Shown piece by piece: positions 14,202 to 22,423 of a stretch of 29,676 nt of DNA (positions are counted from its first letter, which is position 1; every line of letters starts with the position of its first letter). Below the pieces are notes generated by a model, which saw only the letters and a list, made by a program, of their open reading frames with translations, made no database searches and was not told where the DNA came from. Origin of the DNA: Phycisphaerales bacterium (lineage in GTDB: Bacteria; Planctomycetota; Phycisphaerae; Phycisphaerales; SM1A02). Made by a program: the position numbers and the translations under genes. The DNA is taken from positions 1 through 29,676 of the forward strand of contig VERO01000002.1 of the NCBI GenBank assembly GCA_018882625.1, given 5' to 3'.

Positions 14202-14471
14202 ATGTACGAGGCGATCCCACTTCAGGCCGGCGTGCGCGTGCGCGTGACGCAGCAGATGCCGCAGGTCGAGAAGGTCTGGACCACCAGCGTCGAGGGCACG
14301 ATCCTCCGCTGGCGGCAGGCCAAGACAGGATCGTGGTTCGCGCACAGCCAAGGCGACCGCCTCTGGCTCGACCGGCTCGAGCTCAAGCGCGATGACGGCG
14401 AGGTGATGGTGCTGAACCTCGACCGCTACTCGGTGATTGAGCCGGCGCCCTTGGCATCCTCGCCGCGCTGA
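14202..14471 (+). CDS. Small conserved hypothetical, beta-rich
   Basis: An 89-residue protein starting MYEAIPLQAGVRVRVTQQM. The core (VWTTSVEGTILRWRQAKTGSWFAHS...LWLDRLELKRDDGEVMVLNLDRYS) alternates like a small beta-barrel and I recall near-identical proteins in other planctomycetes, but not a function. An in-frame ATG at 14175 would add nine residues; the -10 box at 14187 and the family-like start favour 14202. It follows the M16 gene by 34 nt. Confidence 0.78.
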   Translation: MYEAIPLQAGVRVRVTQQMPQVEKVWTTSVEGTILRWRQAKTGSWFAHSQGDRLWLDRLELKRDDGEVMVLNLDRYSVIEPAPLASSPR

Positions 14472-14493
14472 GCCGCACACCGAGCCGGCACGC

Positions 14494-15234
14494 TCACGGC
14501 TGCGTGGGCGCGGGCTGCGGCACCGGCATGGGCCGTCCTGCGCTGTCGCGGGCATTCGGAGCGGTCGGAAGGCCCTTACGCAGGTTCGTGGGCGCACCTT
14601 GCGGCACGGCAGGTGCTGCCGATGCGCCCGGAGTCGGCTGGAGCTCGCCTGCGAGGGGCACCTGCCTCCACGCATCGAGAGTGATAGAGATGCTGCGCGT
14701 CTCCTGACCCCTGCGCACTGTCAGGGTGACCACGTCGCCGGGCGCGCGTGCGCGGAGGGCCGAACGGATGGCCGACGGCGTCGCCACCGGCGAGCCGACC
14801 ATCCCAGTCACCACATCCCATGCCTCGAGCCCCGACTTTGCGGCGGGGCCGTCCGGAAGCACAGCGGTGACGATGCTGCAGCTCGACGGGTCGATGCCCG
14901 CATGGCGCGCGATGGCGGGTCCGGGCACCTCCAGGCGCGCGCCCAGCATGACCGGTGGCGCATCCGGGGCCACCGGAAGCGGGATGCGGTGCAGCGTGTC
15001 GCCCGAGCTCGAGACGATCTCGACTGCGTCATCGGAGTGCTTGAGGTGCTCGTCTGCGACCTGCGTGCCGTCAATCCACACGGTGGGCCGCTCGCCCGTC
15101 AGCACCACGTCGATGCGGGGGCGCCGCTCCTGCTGCGGGGCAGGCTCGGCCTGGGGCTCTGCGGTATCGGTCGTGGGCGCCGAGGCGCATCCGGCCACAG
15201 CGACAAGGGCGATCGGTGCAAGCGCGCGGACCAT
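14494..15234 (-). CDS. PDZ-domain lipoprotein
   Basis: A 246-residue lipoprotein: signal MVRALAPIALVAVAGC with the modified cysteine at C16. After a Pro/Glu-rich spacer and a beta region, residues about 95-190 form a PDZ domain: LGARLEVPGPAIARHAGI...IVTAVLPDGPAAKSGLEAWDVVTGMVGSPVATPSAIRSALRARAPGDVVTLTVRR has the expected carboxylate-binding strand and the PA..SGL..WDVV motif of HtrA-type PDZ domains. The tail is Pro/Ala-rich. No protease domain is present, so it is probably a periplasmic adaptor. The ATG at 15234 was chosen because the lipobox follows it; TAGCAT ends 7 nt upstream. It diverges from the next gene across 47 nt. Confidence 0.85.
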   Translation of the reverse strand: MVRALAPIALVAVAGCASAPTTDTAEPQAEPAPQQERRPRIDVVLTGERPTVWIDGTQVADEHLKHSDDAVEIVSSSGDTLHRIPLPVAPDAPPVMLGARLEVPGPAIARHAGIDPSSCSIVTAVLPDGPAAKSGLEAWDVVTGMVGSPVATPSAIRSALRARAPGDVVTLTVRRGQETRSISITLDAWRQVPLAGELQPTPGASAAPAVPQGAPTNLRKGLPTAPNARDSAGRPMPVPQPAPTQP

Positions 15235-15241
15235 GGATCCG

Positions 15242-15247
15242 ATGCTA
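15242..15247 (-). promoter_or_regulatory. Candidate leaderless -10 hexamer of the PDZ lipoprotein
   Basis: TAGCAT on the minus strand ends 7 nt before the ATG at 15234. Confidence 0.5.
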
Positions 15248-15269
15248 ACTGGGCGCGCGCACGCACCCG

Positions 15270-15275
15270 TAGGAT
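15270..15275 (+). promoter_or_regulatory. Candidate leaderless -10 hexamer of the 15282 gene
   Basis: TAGGAT ends 6 nt before the ATG at 15282, in the same 47-nt divergent region as the PDZ lipoprotein promoter. Confidence 0.5.
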
Positions 15276-15281
15276 TGCGGC

Positions 15282-15767
15282 ATGGATCGCGCGCGCGCGC
15301 CAAGGTCACGCATGAGGGGTGCCGTGACTGCCCTATGCGCCGCTGCAGCGTTGCTGGCGCCGGTCAGCTGCGGCCCGCCGGTCGCGGACTCCCCGAGGAC
15401 ATGGCCCTACGGACCGGGCGCCATGCGCATCCACCCGATCACGCGCATGGCGCCATCTGCGTCCGCCACGCCCGGCAGGGTGCAGGTGCGCGTCGAGTTC
15501 ACGGATGAGGACGGGTTCACGACTCGCGCGATGGGCCGCCTGACCGCCACGATTGAGGTGCCGGGGCGAACGCCGCAGGTGGCATCAGTGGCCCTGAGTG
15601 ACCGCACCGCCAATCGCGCATCGTGGGATGCGGCCACGCGCACCTACCTGATGTCCGTCGATCCCGAGACGCCGATCGTGCGCGGCACGGCCGTGACCGT
15701 GCGTGTGCAGTGGGACCGCATCGATGGTCGCATCCAGCGTGACTCGCTGGTGCTCACCGCGCCGTAG
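15282..15767 (+). CDS. Small exported protein of unknown function
   Basis: A 161-residue protein with a basic start, a hydrophobic stretch (residues 14-27) and a cysteine near residue 30 (LLAPVSC). The residues before the cysteine (P-V-S) are not a good lipobox, so it may be secreted by ordinary signal peptidase instead. The mature part looks beta-rich (RVQVRVEFTDEDGFTTRAMGRLTATIEVPG...TAVTVRVQWDRIDGR), like a single immunoglobulin-like or C2-like domain. Its last 14 nt overlap the convergent amidohydrolase gene. Function unknown. Confidence 0.75.
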   Translation: MDRARAPRSRMRGAVTALCAAAALLAPVSCGPPVADSPRTWPYGPGAMRIHPITRMAPSASATPGRVQVRVEFTDEDGFTTRAMGRLTATIEVPGRTPQVASVALSDRTANRASWDAATRTYLMSVDPETPIVRGTAVTVRVQWDRIDGRIQRDSLVLTAP

Positions 15768-17145
15768 CGTCGCGCTGGCGGAACTTCTCGGTGTACTTGT
15801 CGCGCAGGCGGGTCTGCCTCGACTCGAGCTCGATCGCACGGCCATCGATCCATGCGCGGCGGACCGTGGACCGGAGGTCCAGCGGGTCGCCCTCCACAAG
15901 GATGACCGATGCGCGCGCGCCGGGCGCAAGCGTGCCGAGTGCGCCATCTCCAGAGCCCAGGCCCACAATGCGCGCCGGCTCTCGCGTGATTGCGGCGACC
16001 GCGAGGTCGCGCGGCATGCCGTACGCCACCGCCATCGCAGCGTGCTGCGCCAGGTTGCGGTCGTTCGATGGCTCGTCTCCGGTCGCGATCGCCACACGGA
16101 TGCCCAGCGCCGCAAGCCGCGCAGGCAGCGTGTACGGCGCGTCATAGGCCTCGTGATCGAACCGCGGGAGCCTCATCACGCCGGTCACGACGACGGGAAC
16201 GTCGCGGGACCGCAGGAGGTCCGCCACCTCCGCTGCGCCTTGCCCGCCGACGATGACAGGCCGCATGCCGAGCTTCGTGGCCCACAGCACCGCACTCTCG
16301 ATCTGTCCTGCGCTCGACGCCTCGATGAACACCGGAGTCTCTCCGCGCATCGCAGTGCGCATGCGCTCGAAGCGGATGTCCGGCGCGATGGTGGGATCCG
16401 CGTCGCGCGCCGCCACGTACGCCTTGGCCTGCTCGACGAACGCGTTGATGGACTGCAGCGCCTTGGTGCGCTCCTCCTCCTGCCGGTCAGGATCGCGCGA
16501 GGTCGCCCAGCGCGGCGCTGGCTCCGTCGCCGGCCACCGGATCACGAGACCCGCGTCGGGAAGGAGCGCCAGGTCATCGACGTTCCACCCGTCGAGCCTG
16601 ATGAGGCTCGCCTGGCCGCACATGAGGCCCCCCTCGGGGAACACCACCGCGCCAAGCACACCACCCATGCGCGCGACCGGGATCAGGTCGCTGTCGGGAT
16701 TGATCGCAATGCTCGCGCGAGTCTCGGGGTGGAACTGCCCCGTCTCGGCGCGGTCGTCGGTCGCCTTCACCTGCAGCGTCTCGACGAGCCCAAGCGCGGT
16801 CGCCATGGAGATGTAGCCAGGCAGTACGCGCATGCCGGTTCCGTCAATGGCCTCGCATGCGGCGGCATCGATGGCGGGGGCGCCGGCTGCCTTGCGGGAT
16901 GCGTTGACGGCCGCCATGTCGGGCTTGCCTGCGCCGACCGAGACGATGCGCCCCGCCTCAAAGAGGATGTGGCCGCCCTTGACGGGCTCGACCGCGCCGG
17001 CGAGCCCCTCGAGCGTCACGCCGGTGATCAGCACGGGCTTCGACTGCGGCGGCGCGGGGATCTGCGCGCTCTGCGGCGCAGCCAGCGGCGCGGACGCGAG
17101 CCCTGCGGCGACGGCGATTGGCGGGAGGAATCCGGTCAGTCTCAT
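15754..17145 (-). CDS. Exported amidohydrolase-fold protein lacking the HxH metal site
   Basis: A 463-residue protein with a signal peptide (residues 1-25). The N- and C-terminal beta segments typical of amidohydrolases are present (GGHILFEAGRIVSVGAG; LGTLAPGARASVILVEGDPLDLRSTVRRAWIDGR), but the first barrel strand reads VLPGYISMATALG where active enzymes have xxPGxIDxHxHxG: A115 and A117 replace both metal-binding histidines. Catalysis of the usual type is therefore unlikely, though TGDEPSNDRNLAQHAAMAVAYGM resembles the later barrel strands. The start at 17145 has AAGGAGG 6 nt upstream, the strongest ribosome binding site in the window, and the ATG overlaps the stop of the 1144-residue amidohydrolase gene (ATGA). 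The two are coupled and probably work as a complex. Confidence 0.88.
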   Translation of the reverse strand: MRLTGFLPPIAVAAGLASAPLAAPQSAQIPAPPQSKPVLITGVTLEGLAGAVEPVKGGHILFEAGRIVSVGAGKPDMAAVNASRKAAGAPAIDAAACEAIDGTGMRVLPGYISMATALGLVETLQVKATDDRAETGQFHPETRASIAINPDSDLIPVARMGGVLGAVVFPEGGLMCGQASLIRLDGWNVDDLALLPDAGLVIRWPATEPAPRWATSRDPDRQEEERTKALQSINAFVEQAKAYVAARDADPTIAPDIRFERMRTAMRGETPVFIEASSAGQIESAVLWATKLGMRPVIVGGQGAAEVADLLRSRDVPVVVTGVMRLPRFDHEAYDAPYTLPARLAALGIRVAIATGDEPSNDRNLAQHAAMAVAYGMPRDLAVAAITREPARIVGLGSGDGALGTLAPGARASVILVEGDPLDLRSTVRRAWIDGRAIELESRQTRLRDKYTEKFRQRDATAR

Positions 17146-20100
17146 CGAGCACCTCCTTCGGTGCGTGCGGTCGCAGCGTGGCTGTGGTCCGTGCATGTGG
17201 CGGCGCACGATGCGCCACTGCCTGACGTGTCATGTGACGATGCGATGCCGGCGCCGTGGCGGTGGCCGCATCCGCAGTCGCCTGCCATGCGCGCATAGCG
17301 GGCGTCGACGCCGCGCCTCCAGCAGTCGAGCGCCCATGGCTCGTCGAGGAACTCGTCACCGAAGGTCGACGGCGGCACGGGAGGCGCACTGTCGCGCGCG
17401 CCATCGGGCTTTCCTCGCCGGCCTCCTCCGGAGCCTCCGCCATCCTCGATGGCGGCCACGATGAGCGCACGCCGCAGCTGCTCGCGCGCAGGCCGTGCGG
17501 CGAGATCCTCGTCGCGGTCGAAGTACTTCGCGCCCTCGATCCACGTCTGCAGCGCGATCGCCATCGGCGAGAGTGGCTCCGCGCTCCACACGACAAGGTC
17601 CGCGTCCTTGCCCACCTCAAGGCTCCCGGTGCGCGTGCCGATGCCGAGCTGCTGCGCAGGGTTGATCGTGACCAGCTTGAGCGACTCGTGCGGGTCGACG
17701 CTGCCGTACTTGACGGCCTTCGTCGCCTCGGTGTTGAGCCTGCGCGCGAGCTCGTCGCTGTCGGAGTTGAAGGAGACGTTGACGCCGCGCGAGCGCATCA
17801 TCGCGCCCGCCCACGGAATCGCATCCATCACCTCCATCTTGTAGGCCCACCAGTCGCTGAAGCAGCTGGCTCCGGCACCGTGCGCCGCGATCTCGTCGGC
17901 GACCTTGTAGCCCTCGAGCACGTGCTGCAGCGTGCCCACCGTGAAGCCCATCTCCTTGGCGAGGTTGAGCAGCATCACGATCTCGTCCTGCCGGTAGCTG
18001 TGGCAGTGCACGAGCCTCTTGCCCTCGAGGATCTCCGCGAGCGCCTCAAGCTCGAGGTCCCGGCGCGGCGGCATGGCCTTGGCGCGCTCGGCCACCGGAA
18101 GCGCCTGATGGCGAGCCTGCGCCTCGCGCCACGCGCGCGCGGCCTGGAAGGAGTCGCGCATGTAGCTCTCGACGCCCATGCGCGTATTGGGGTAGCGATT
18201 CGGGGGCCTCGTCACATTCTCGCCGAGCGCGAACTTGATGCCGGTAGGCGCATCGGCCACATGCATCTGCGCCATCGGTGCGCCCCACTTCACCTTGGTG
18301 ACGGCGTTCTGCCCGCCGATCGGGTTCGCGCTGCCATGGAGCTGGTTGACGCACGTCACGCCTCCGGCGAGCTGCCTGTGCCAGCTGATGTCATCGGGAT
18401 CGAGCACGTCCTGGATGCGCACCTCAGCCGTGTTCGCCTGCGTGAACTCGTTCACGCTGCCGTCGATGCCGGTGTGGCTGTGGCAGTCGACGATGCCCGG
18501 CGTGATGTGTCGGCCCTCGCAGTCCACGACAATCGCGCCCGGCGGCGTGGCGAGCGAGGGCCCGATCGCGGCAATCTTGCCCTGCTGCACCACGACATCG
18601 GCGCGCTCAAGGATGCCGGCTCCCGAAGCGGTCCACACCGTGGCGTTCCTGAAGTGCACGTCCTGCGGCACGGCGCGCGCCGCACGGCCTGCATCGGAGA
18701 ACGGGTAGGCGGTGGGGATCTCGGGAAGCTTGCGCGGACCCTTGGGCGCATCGTCTGCGGCCGCGGTCTTCGTGGCATTGTCCCCGTCCGCCTTGGCATC
18801 CTGCGCGGCAGGCTGCTCGCCCGCCGCGACCTTCGCGCCAGGCTCGCCCGCGCCGGCAACTGCCGTGGCGCCAGCTGCTGCACCCCCGGCCTGCTGCGGC
18901 TCCACGACCTTGCCGTCAACGGGAGCGGTCGGCTTCTGCGCGATCGCCACGCGAAGCGTCGGTCCGCTGACGGGCTCCAGGTCCACGAGCAGTGCGCCAT
19001 CGACCACCCGGCCAGCGCACCGCAGCATGCCAGCCTGGCCGAACGCAGCGCCGTCGATCACGAACGAGATGCGCGGGCCATCCACCTTCACCTTGGTGGC
19101 GCAGGTGCGCTTGGGCTCGCCCTCGCCTTGCGCGGGCACGGTCACGCACAGCTCCGGCTTGTCGATGTCGATCGACACCTCGCGCGTCGATCCGTCCGCC
19201 AGTGTGGCCACGCATGGTCCGCTGACGCCAAACTCCGGTGCACGGCTGACGTGATGCTGGCGCCCCGCCACCCACACGGCGCGGACCTTCGTCTTCTCCG
19301 CCATCGGCTCGCCGGTCATCACGACCAGGTTGGCCATGCGGCCGGGCTCGACGCTGCCGAGCACGCCCTGGAGCCCAAGCATCTGCGCAGGCGCCACCGT
19401 GAGCGCCGCGAGCATCTGCTCGGCGCCGAGGCCCGCATCGCGAGCAGACCTGATGCGCGCCGGGAAGTCGGTGCGGTCCGGAAGCCGTGCCGTGGTGAGC
19501 GCGACGGGCACGCCTGCCGCGACCAGCCGCGATGGGTTCGAGGGCGCGAGCGCCCACGTCGCCAGGTCGCGCGTCGACACCGCATCCGCGACGCGCGGCG
19601 AGCTCAGGTCCGGTGCGCGCGGGAAGTTGACCGGGAGGATCACCGGAAGTCGGGTGGCCACGAACTCGTCGAGCCTCCGGAACTCCATGCCTGACCCGAA
19701 GATTGCGGCGCGCAGCCCGAACTCGGATCCGATCGCTGCGGCCCGCAGCGCATCAAGCTCCGTGGACGCGTCGAAGATCACCGTCTCGCGTCCGCGCGCG
19801 ACGCCCGCGAGCGCATCAAGCGCAGGGGCGGCCGCAGGCGGGTCGTTTCCGGTAGGGCTTGTCGTCCACACGTCCACGCAGTCGGCACGCCACCGCGCAT
19901 CGTGCATCGCCTGCCTGATCAGCGCGATCGCGCCCATGAGCGAGCGCGGGTAGGCGATGGCCGACGTGTCGTCGGGACGCGGGCCGCCCGGTCCGGAGCC
20001 CCGGTCGCTGCGCCCGAAACCGATCGCGTGGCCAGGCGCCCCGCCGATCGGCGTGATGCGCGACGCGTCCTCGTCGAGAGGCAGCACTGCACCACGGCCC

Positions 20101-20576
20101 CGCACGATGCCCTGTCCCGGATAGGCGGCCGCGACCGTGAATCCCATGCCGCGCAGCTGCGTGCGCACCTCGGCGGGTATCGGGATCTCCGCCGCATTGA
20201 CCTGCGGCACCACCTGCGGATTCCAGTACGAGCCGGGCTGCGCGGCGGCATCGCGCGCGGCCTGGGCGCTGTCCAGCACGAGCATCGGCTCGATGAACCC
20301 GGCGCATACCACGAGTCCCTTGGCGTCATGCACCGTCGTGCCATCAGGGACCTTCACCGATGAGGATGGGCCTACCGCCTCGATCCATCCGTCCCGCATC
20401 ACGATCGTGGCATCGGAGATCGTGACGCCCGGCCGCACGTGGACCGTCGCACCGGCAAGCGCATCTCGGCGCACGTCGGAGGGGCGAGGTCCGTTGGCCG
20501 GCGCGACCTGTCCGTGAGCGAGAAGCGCGGGCACCAGAAGTGCCGCGGCGCACGCGTGCATGCTGAGGGGGATCAC
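17142..20576 (-). CDS. Exported double amidohydrolase (degenerate plus intact module)
   Basis: A 1144-residue protein with a signal peptide (about 1-24). Residues 40-470 are an amidohydrolase module whose HxH is lost: VVCAGFIEPMLVLD has M98 and V100 at the histidine positions. A beta region with cysteines (about 470-575) and an Ala/Gly/Lys/Asp-rich linker (575-640) follow. Residues 640-1060 are a second module with an intact ITPGIVDCHSHTG (H699, H701), LVHCHSYRQDE, GTLQHVLEGYKVADEI and NSDSDE, related to imidazolonepropionase-like enzymes and planctomycete/Bacteroidetes large amidohydrolases. The last 50 residues are rich in Cys and His. I prefer the GTG at 20576 because TAGACT ends 6 nt before it; TTG at 20582 or ATG at 20561 are alternatives. 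Substrate unknown; probably periplasmic. Confidence 0.9.
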   Translation of the reverse strand: MIPLSMHACAAALLVPALLAHGQVAPANGPRPSDVRRDALAGATVHVRPGVTISDATIVMRDGWIEAVGPSSSVKVPDGTTVHDAKGLVVCAGFIEPMLVLDSAQAARDAAAQPGSYWNPQVVPQVNAAEIPIPAEVRTQLRGMGFTVAAAYPGQGIVRGRGAVLPLDEDASRITPIGGAPGHAIGFGRSDRGSGPGGPRPDDTSAIAYPRSLMGAIALIRQAMHDARWRADCVDVWTTSPTGNDPPAAAPALDALAGVARGRETVIFDASTELDALRAAAIGSEFGLRAAIFGSGMEFRRLDEFVATRLPVILPVNFPRAPDLSSPRVADAVSTRDLATWALAPSNPSRLVAAGVPVALTTARLPDRTDFPARIRSARDAGLGAEQMLAALTVAPAQMLGLQGVLGSVEPGRMANLVVMTGEPMAEKTKVRAVWVAGRQHHVSRAPEFGVSGPCVATLADGSTREVSIDIDKPELCVTVPAQGEGEPKRTCATKVKVDGPRISFVIDGAAFGQAGMLRCAGRVVDGALLVDLEPVSGPTLRVAIAQKPTAPVDGKVVEPQQAGGAAAGATAVAGAGEPGAKVAAGEQPAAQDAKADGDNATKTAAADDAPKGPRKLPEIPTAYPFSDAGRAARAVPQDVHFRNATVWTASGAGILERADVVVQQGKIAAIGPSLATPPGAIVVDCEGRHITPGIVDCHSHTGIDGSVNEFTQANTAEVRIQDVLDPDDISWHRQLAGGVTCVNQLHGSANPIGGQNAVTKVKWGAPMAQMHVADAPTGIKFALGENVTRPPNRYPNTRMGVESYMRDSFQAARAWREAQARHQALPVAERAKAMPPRRDLELEALAEILEGKRLVHCHSYRQDEIVMLLNLAKEMGFTVGTLQHVLEGYKVADEIAAHGAGASCFSDWWAYKMEVMDAIPWAGAMMRSRGVNVSFNSDSDELARRLNTEATKAVKYGSVDPHESLKLVTINPAQQLGIGTRTGSLEVGKDADLVVWSAEPLSPMAIALQTWIEGAKYFDRDEDLAARPAREQLRRALIVAAIEDGGGSGGGRRGKPDGARDSAPPVPPSTFGDEFLDEPWALDCWRRGVDARYARMAGDCGCGHRHGAGIASSHDTSGSGASCAATCTDHSHAATARTEGGAR

Positions 20577-20582
20577 CCCCAA

Positions 20583-20588
20583 AGTCTA
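20583..20588 (-). promoter_or_regulatory. Candidate leaderless -10 hexamer of the amidohydrolase operon
   Basis: TAGACT on the minus strand ends 6 nt before the GTG at 20576. No -35 box is obvious. Confidence 0.45.
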
Positions 20589-20703
20589 TGGGTGTGGGCT
20601 GCGAACGCGACGATCCGGACGGGTGACGAAGTGCCCCAGGCCCGCGGGCATGCCATCCCGACCACGGCGTCCCGAAGCGCACGCGCGCGCAGGAAGACCG
20701 GGA

Positions 20704-21015
20704 TCAGATGCCGTCACGCTCGGGATCGATCTTCAGCTCGTCGAGCATGCGATCGATGGCGGCCGCGAGGCGGTGCTCCGTGTCGAAGGTGCCAGCGGCG
20801 ATCATCGCCTTGAGCTGGCTGACGCGGTCCGGACGGACATCAGGCATCGCGCGGAGCCTGACGAGGTGCCGTTCGCGGCTCTCCTCGTGGCACGCCGGTG
20901 CGCCGCCGGGCAGAGAGGGTGATTCGATGGTGGCCTGCGACATGAAGTGGTGGCTCGCTCGCGGTGCGGTGGTGGCCCGGTCGGACGGGACGCTGTGGCT
21001 TGACTGGACGGTCAT
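20704..21015 (-). CDS. FlgM-type anti-sigma factor
   Basis: A 103-residue protein. Its last 50 residues (MPDVRPDRVSQLKAMIAAGTFDTEHRLAAAIDRMLDEL) match the C-terminal, sigma28-binding part of FlgM, whose hallmark is VRxDRVxxLKxxIxxGxYxxdxxxvAxxmLxx. The N-terminal half is rich in Ser, Thr and Pro, as expected of the disordered, exportable half. FlgM holds the flagellar sigma factor FliA inactive until it is secreted through the finished hook-basal body. The ATG at 21015 was chosen because GGAG lies 6 nt upstream; a later ATG (MSQATIESP) is possible. No flagellar genes are in the window, so it is an orphan. Confidence 0.75.
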   Translation of the reverse strand: MTVQSSHSVPSDRATTAPRASHHFMSQATIESPSLPGGAPACHEESRERHLVRLRAMPDVRPDRVSQLKAMIAAGTFDTEHRLAAAIDRMLDELKIDPERDGI

Positions 21016-21191
21016 GGCGATCTCCGTGAACGAAGGCCTGCACTTCCTTGCGGCCCGCGTCCTTGGCTTCGTCAGACACATCCTGTGGGGTCTGATGCGC
21101 CGAGGACACCGCAACTGGTGGCCTTGGCGTAACCATACGTATCGTCGCGCGCGAGTCCAGTTCTTCAACGAATTCCGATGCGGTAATGAGA

Positions 21192-21224
21192 TTGACAAAT
21201 GGTCGCTCCATCGGGAGTTATGCT
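21192..21224 (+). promoter_or_regulatory. Possible promoter of the SPOR-like lipoprotein operon
   Basis: TTGACA (21192-21197) and TATGCT (21219-21224) lie upstream of the ATG at 21242 in an AT-rich stretch of the 226-nt divergent region. The 21-nt spacer is longer than normal, so one of the two boxes may be chance. The region also holds an ATACGTAT palindrome (21135-21142). Confidence 0.3.
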
Positions 21225-21241
21225 CCTCCACACGACGCCCG

Positions 21242-22411
21242 ATGAATGCTGCGAAACCATGCTTGAGGCGACTCCGAGCGGGTGCCTGCGCCAGCCTGAC
21301 CGCGATGGCCGTGGCCGGGTGCGGACCCGAACCATCCCCTCCGGGCGGCTCCAAGGTCTCGGCGACACGGGATGCGCAGTCGCTGCAGTTTGACGACCCC
21401 ATCGACGAGCCCCCGACCCGTGTGCGCACCCAAGCCAGCACGCCGCAGTGGTCGACAGGTGGGGACGCATCGGACATGCGGCCCGCGAGCGCGCAGCGTG
21501 CGGGAACTTCGGCGCCAGCGCGGACGCCGCGGGATGCAGCGTCATCAAGGGCCGCACCTGCGCCGGCGCCCGCATCCGCCAAGACTGATGCGCCCGCTGC
21601 GCGAGCTTCAGCCGCAGAACCCGTGGCGGCCACCGCGCCCGCTGCACCGCGGGCCACCGCGCCGCGCGCGGCCGCACCAGCAGCCGCACCGCGCGTCACG
21701 GCGACGGCAGGCGACAGCGGCGCGAACTGGGGCATCACACTCGCCACCTTCACTGGAGACGGCCATCGGCAGGCTGCGGAGCAAGCGCGAGCGAGCATCG
21801 CGCGCCAGTACATCGAGCTCTCCGATACGTACGTGCGGAGCAACTCCTCGGGATCGGTCGTGATGGTGGGGCGCTTCACAGGCCTCGACGACCCGGCGGC
21901 GAAGCCGCGCGTGAAGGCAGTGCAGGAGATCCAGGATGCGCGTGGCGGCCGGCCCTTCGCGCGCGCGATCCTTTCGAGGCTCGAGGGTTCGCGCCGCGCG
22001 GGTCCGCTCTCGCCATCGGACCTCCGATCAGCGCGCGCCATGAAGCCCGGCAATTCCACGCTCTACACGCTGCAGGTGGCGCTCTGGAGCGACTTCGGGT
22101 CGGGGGAGGTCTCGCCCGAGGAGATCCGGCGCAGCGCCGAGGGCTACTGCGCGCGCCTGCGCTCGCAGGGGCATGCCGCGTTCTACTACCACGATGAGGA
22201 CCGCCGCATGAGCATCGTCACCGTTGGCGTGTTCGGTCCCGAGGCGTATGACGCGCGCACCACGCTCTTCTCGCCGGAGGTGGATGAGCTGATGGCGAAG
22301 TTCCCGGCGATGCTGGTGGCGGGAGAGGAGCTGCTGGTGAGGACCGACCCGCGCGACCCGAGTTCGAAGATGCTTCCGCAGAGGCCGATGCTCGTGGAGG
22401 TGCCGCGCTGA
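21242..22411 (+). CDS. Lipoprotein with two SPOR-like domains
   Basis: A 389-residue protein with a lipoprotein signal ending AMAVAGC (C27). Residues 30-165 are low-complexity, Ala/Pro/Arg-rich, a typical spacer reaching from the membrane. Two related beta-alpha modules follow: WGITLATFTGDGHRQAAEQARA...VVMVGRFTGLDDPAAK, and LYTLQVALWSD...IRRSAEGYCARLRSQGHAAFYYHDEDRRMSIVTVGVFG. Their layout (strand with LQVA/F, helix, strand with V.VGxF) resembles the SPOR fold that binds denuded peptidoglycan, but the match is by eye. The frame stays open far upstream because of GC bias; the start at 21242 is set by the signal peptide. First gene of the cluster with holB, CYTH, atpC and scpB. Confidence 0.78.
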   Translation: MNAAKPCLRRLRAGACASLTAMAVAGCGPEPSPPGGSKVSATRDAQSLQFDDPIDEPPTRVRTQASTPQWSTGGDASDMRPASAQRAGTSAPARTPRDAASSRAAPAPAPASAKTDAPAARASAAEPVAATAPAAPRATAPRAAAPAAAPRVTATAGDSGANWGITLATFTGDGHRQAAEQARASIARQYIELSDTYVRSNSSGSVVMVGRFTGLDDPAAKPRVKAVQEIQDARGGRPFARAILSRLEGSRRAGPLSPSDLRSARAMKPGNSTLYTLQVALWSDFGSGEVSPEEIRRSAEGYCARLRSQGHAAFYYHDEDRRMSIVTVGVFGPEAYDARTTLFSPEVDELMAKFPAMLVAGEELLVRTDPRDPSSKMLPQRPMLVEVPR

Positions 22412-22423
22412 CGCGGCACGGCG

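Noticed and set aside
17256..19694. An 812-codon plus-strand frame inside the amidohydrolase gene
   Set aside because: Shadow of the minus-strand gene: no recognisable domain, His/Arg/Ala-rich composition typical of antisense frames in high-GC DNA.
20708..21241. Long plus-strand open frame upstream of the SPOR-like lipoprotein
   Set aside because: It runs antisense through flgM and an AT-rich divergent region; a lipoprotein signal peptide sets the true start at 21242. The openness comes from GC bias.
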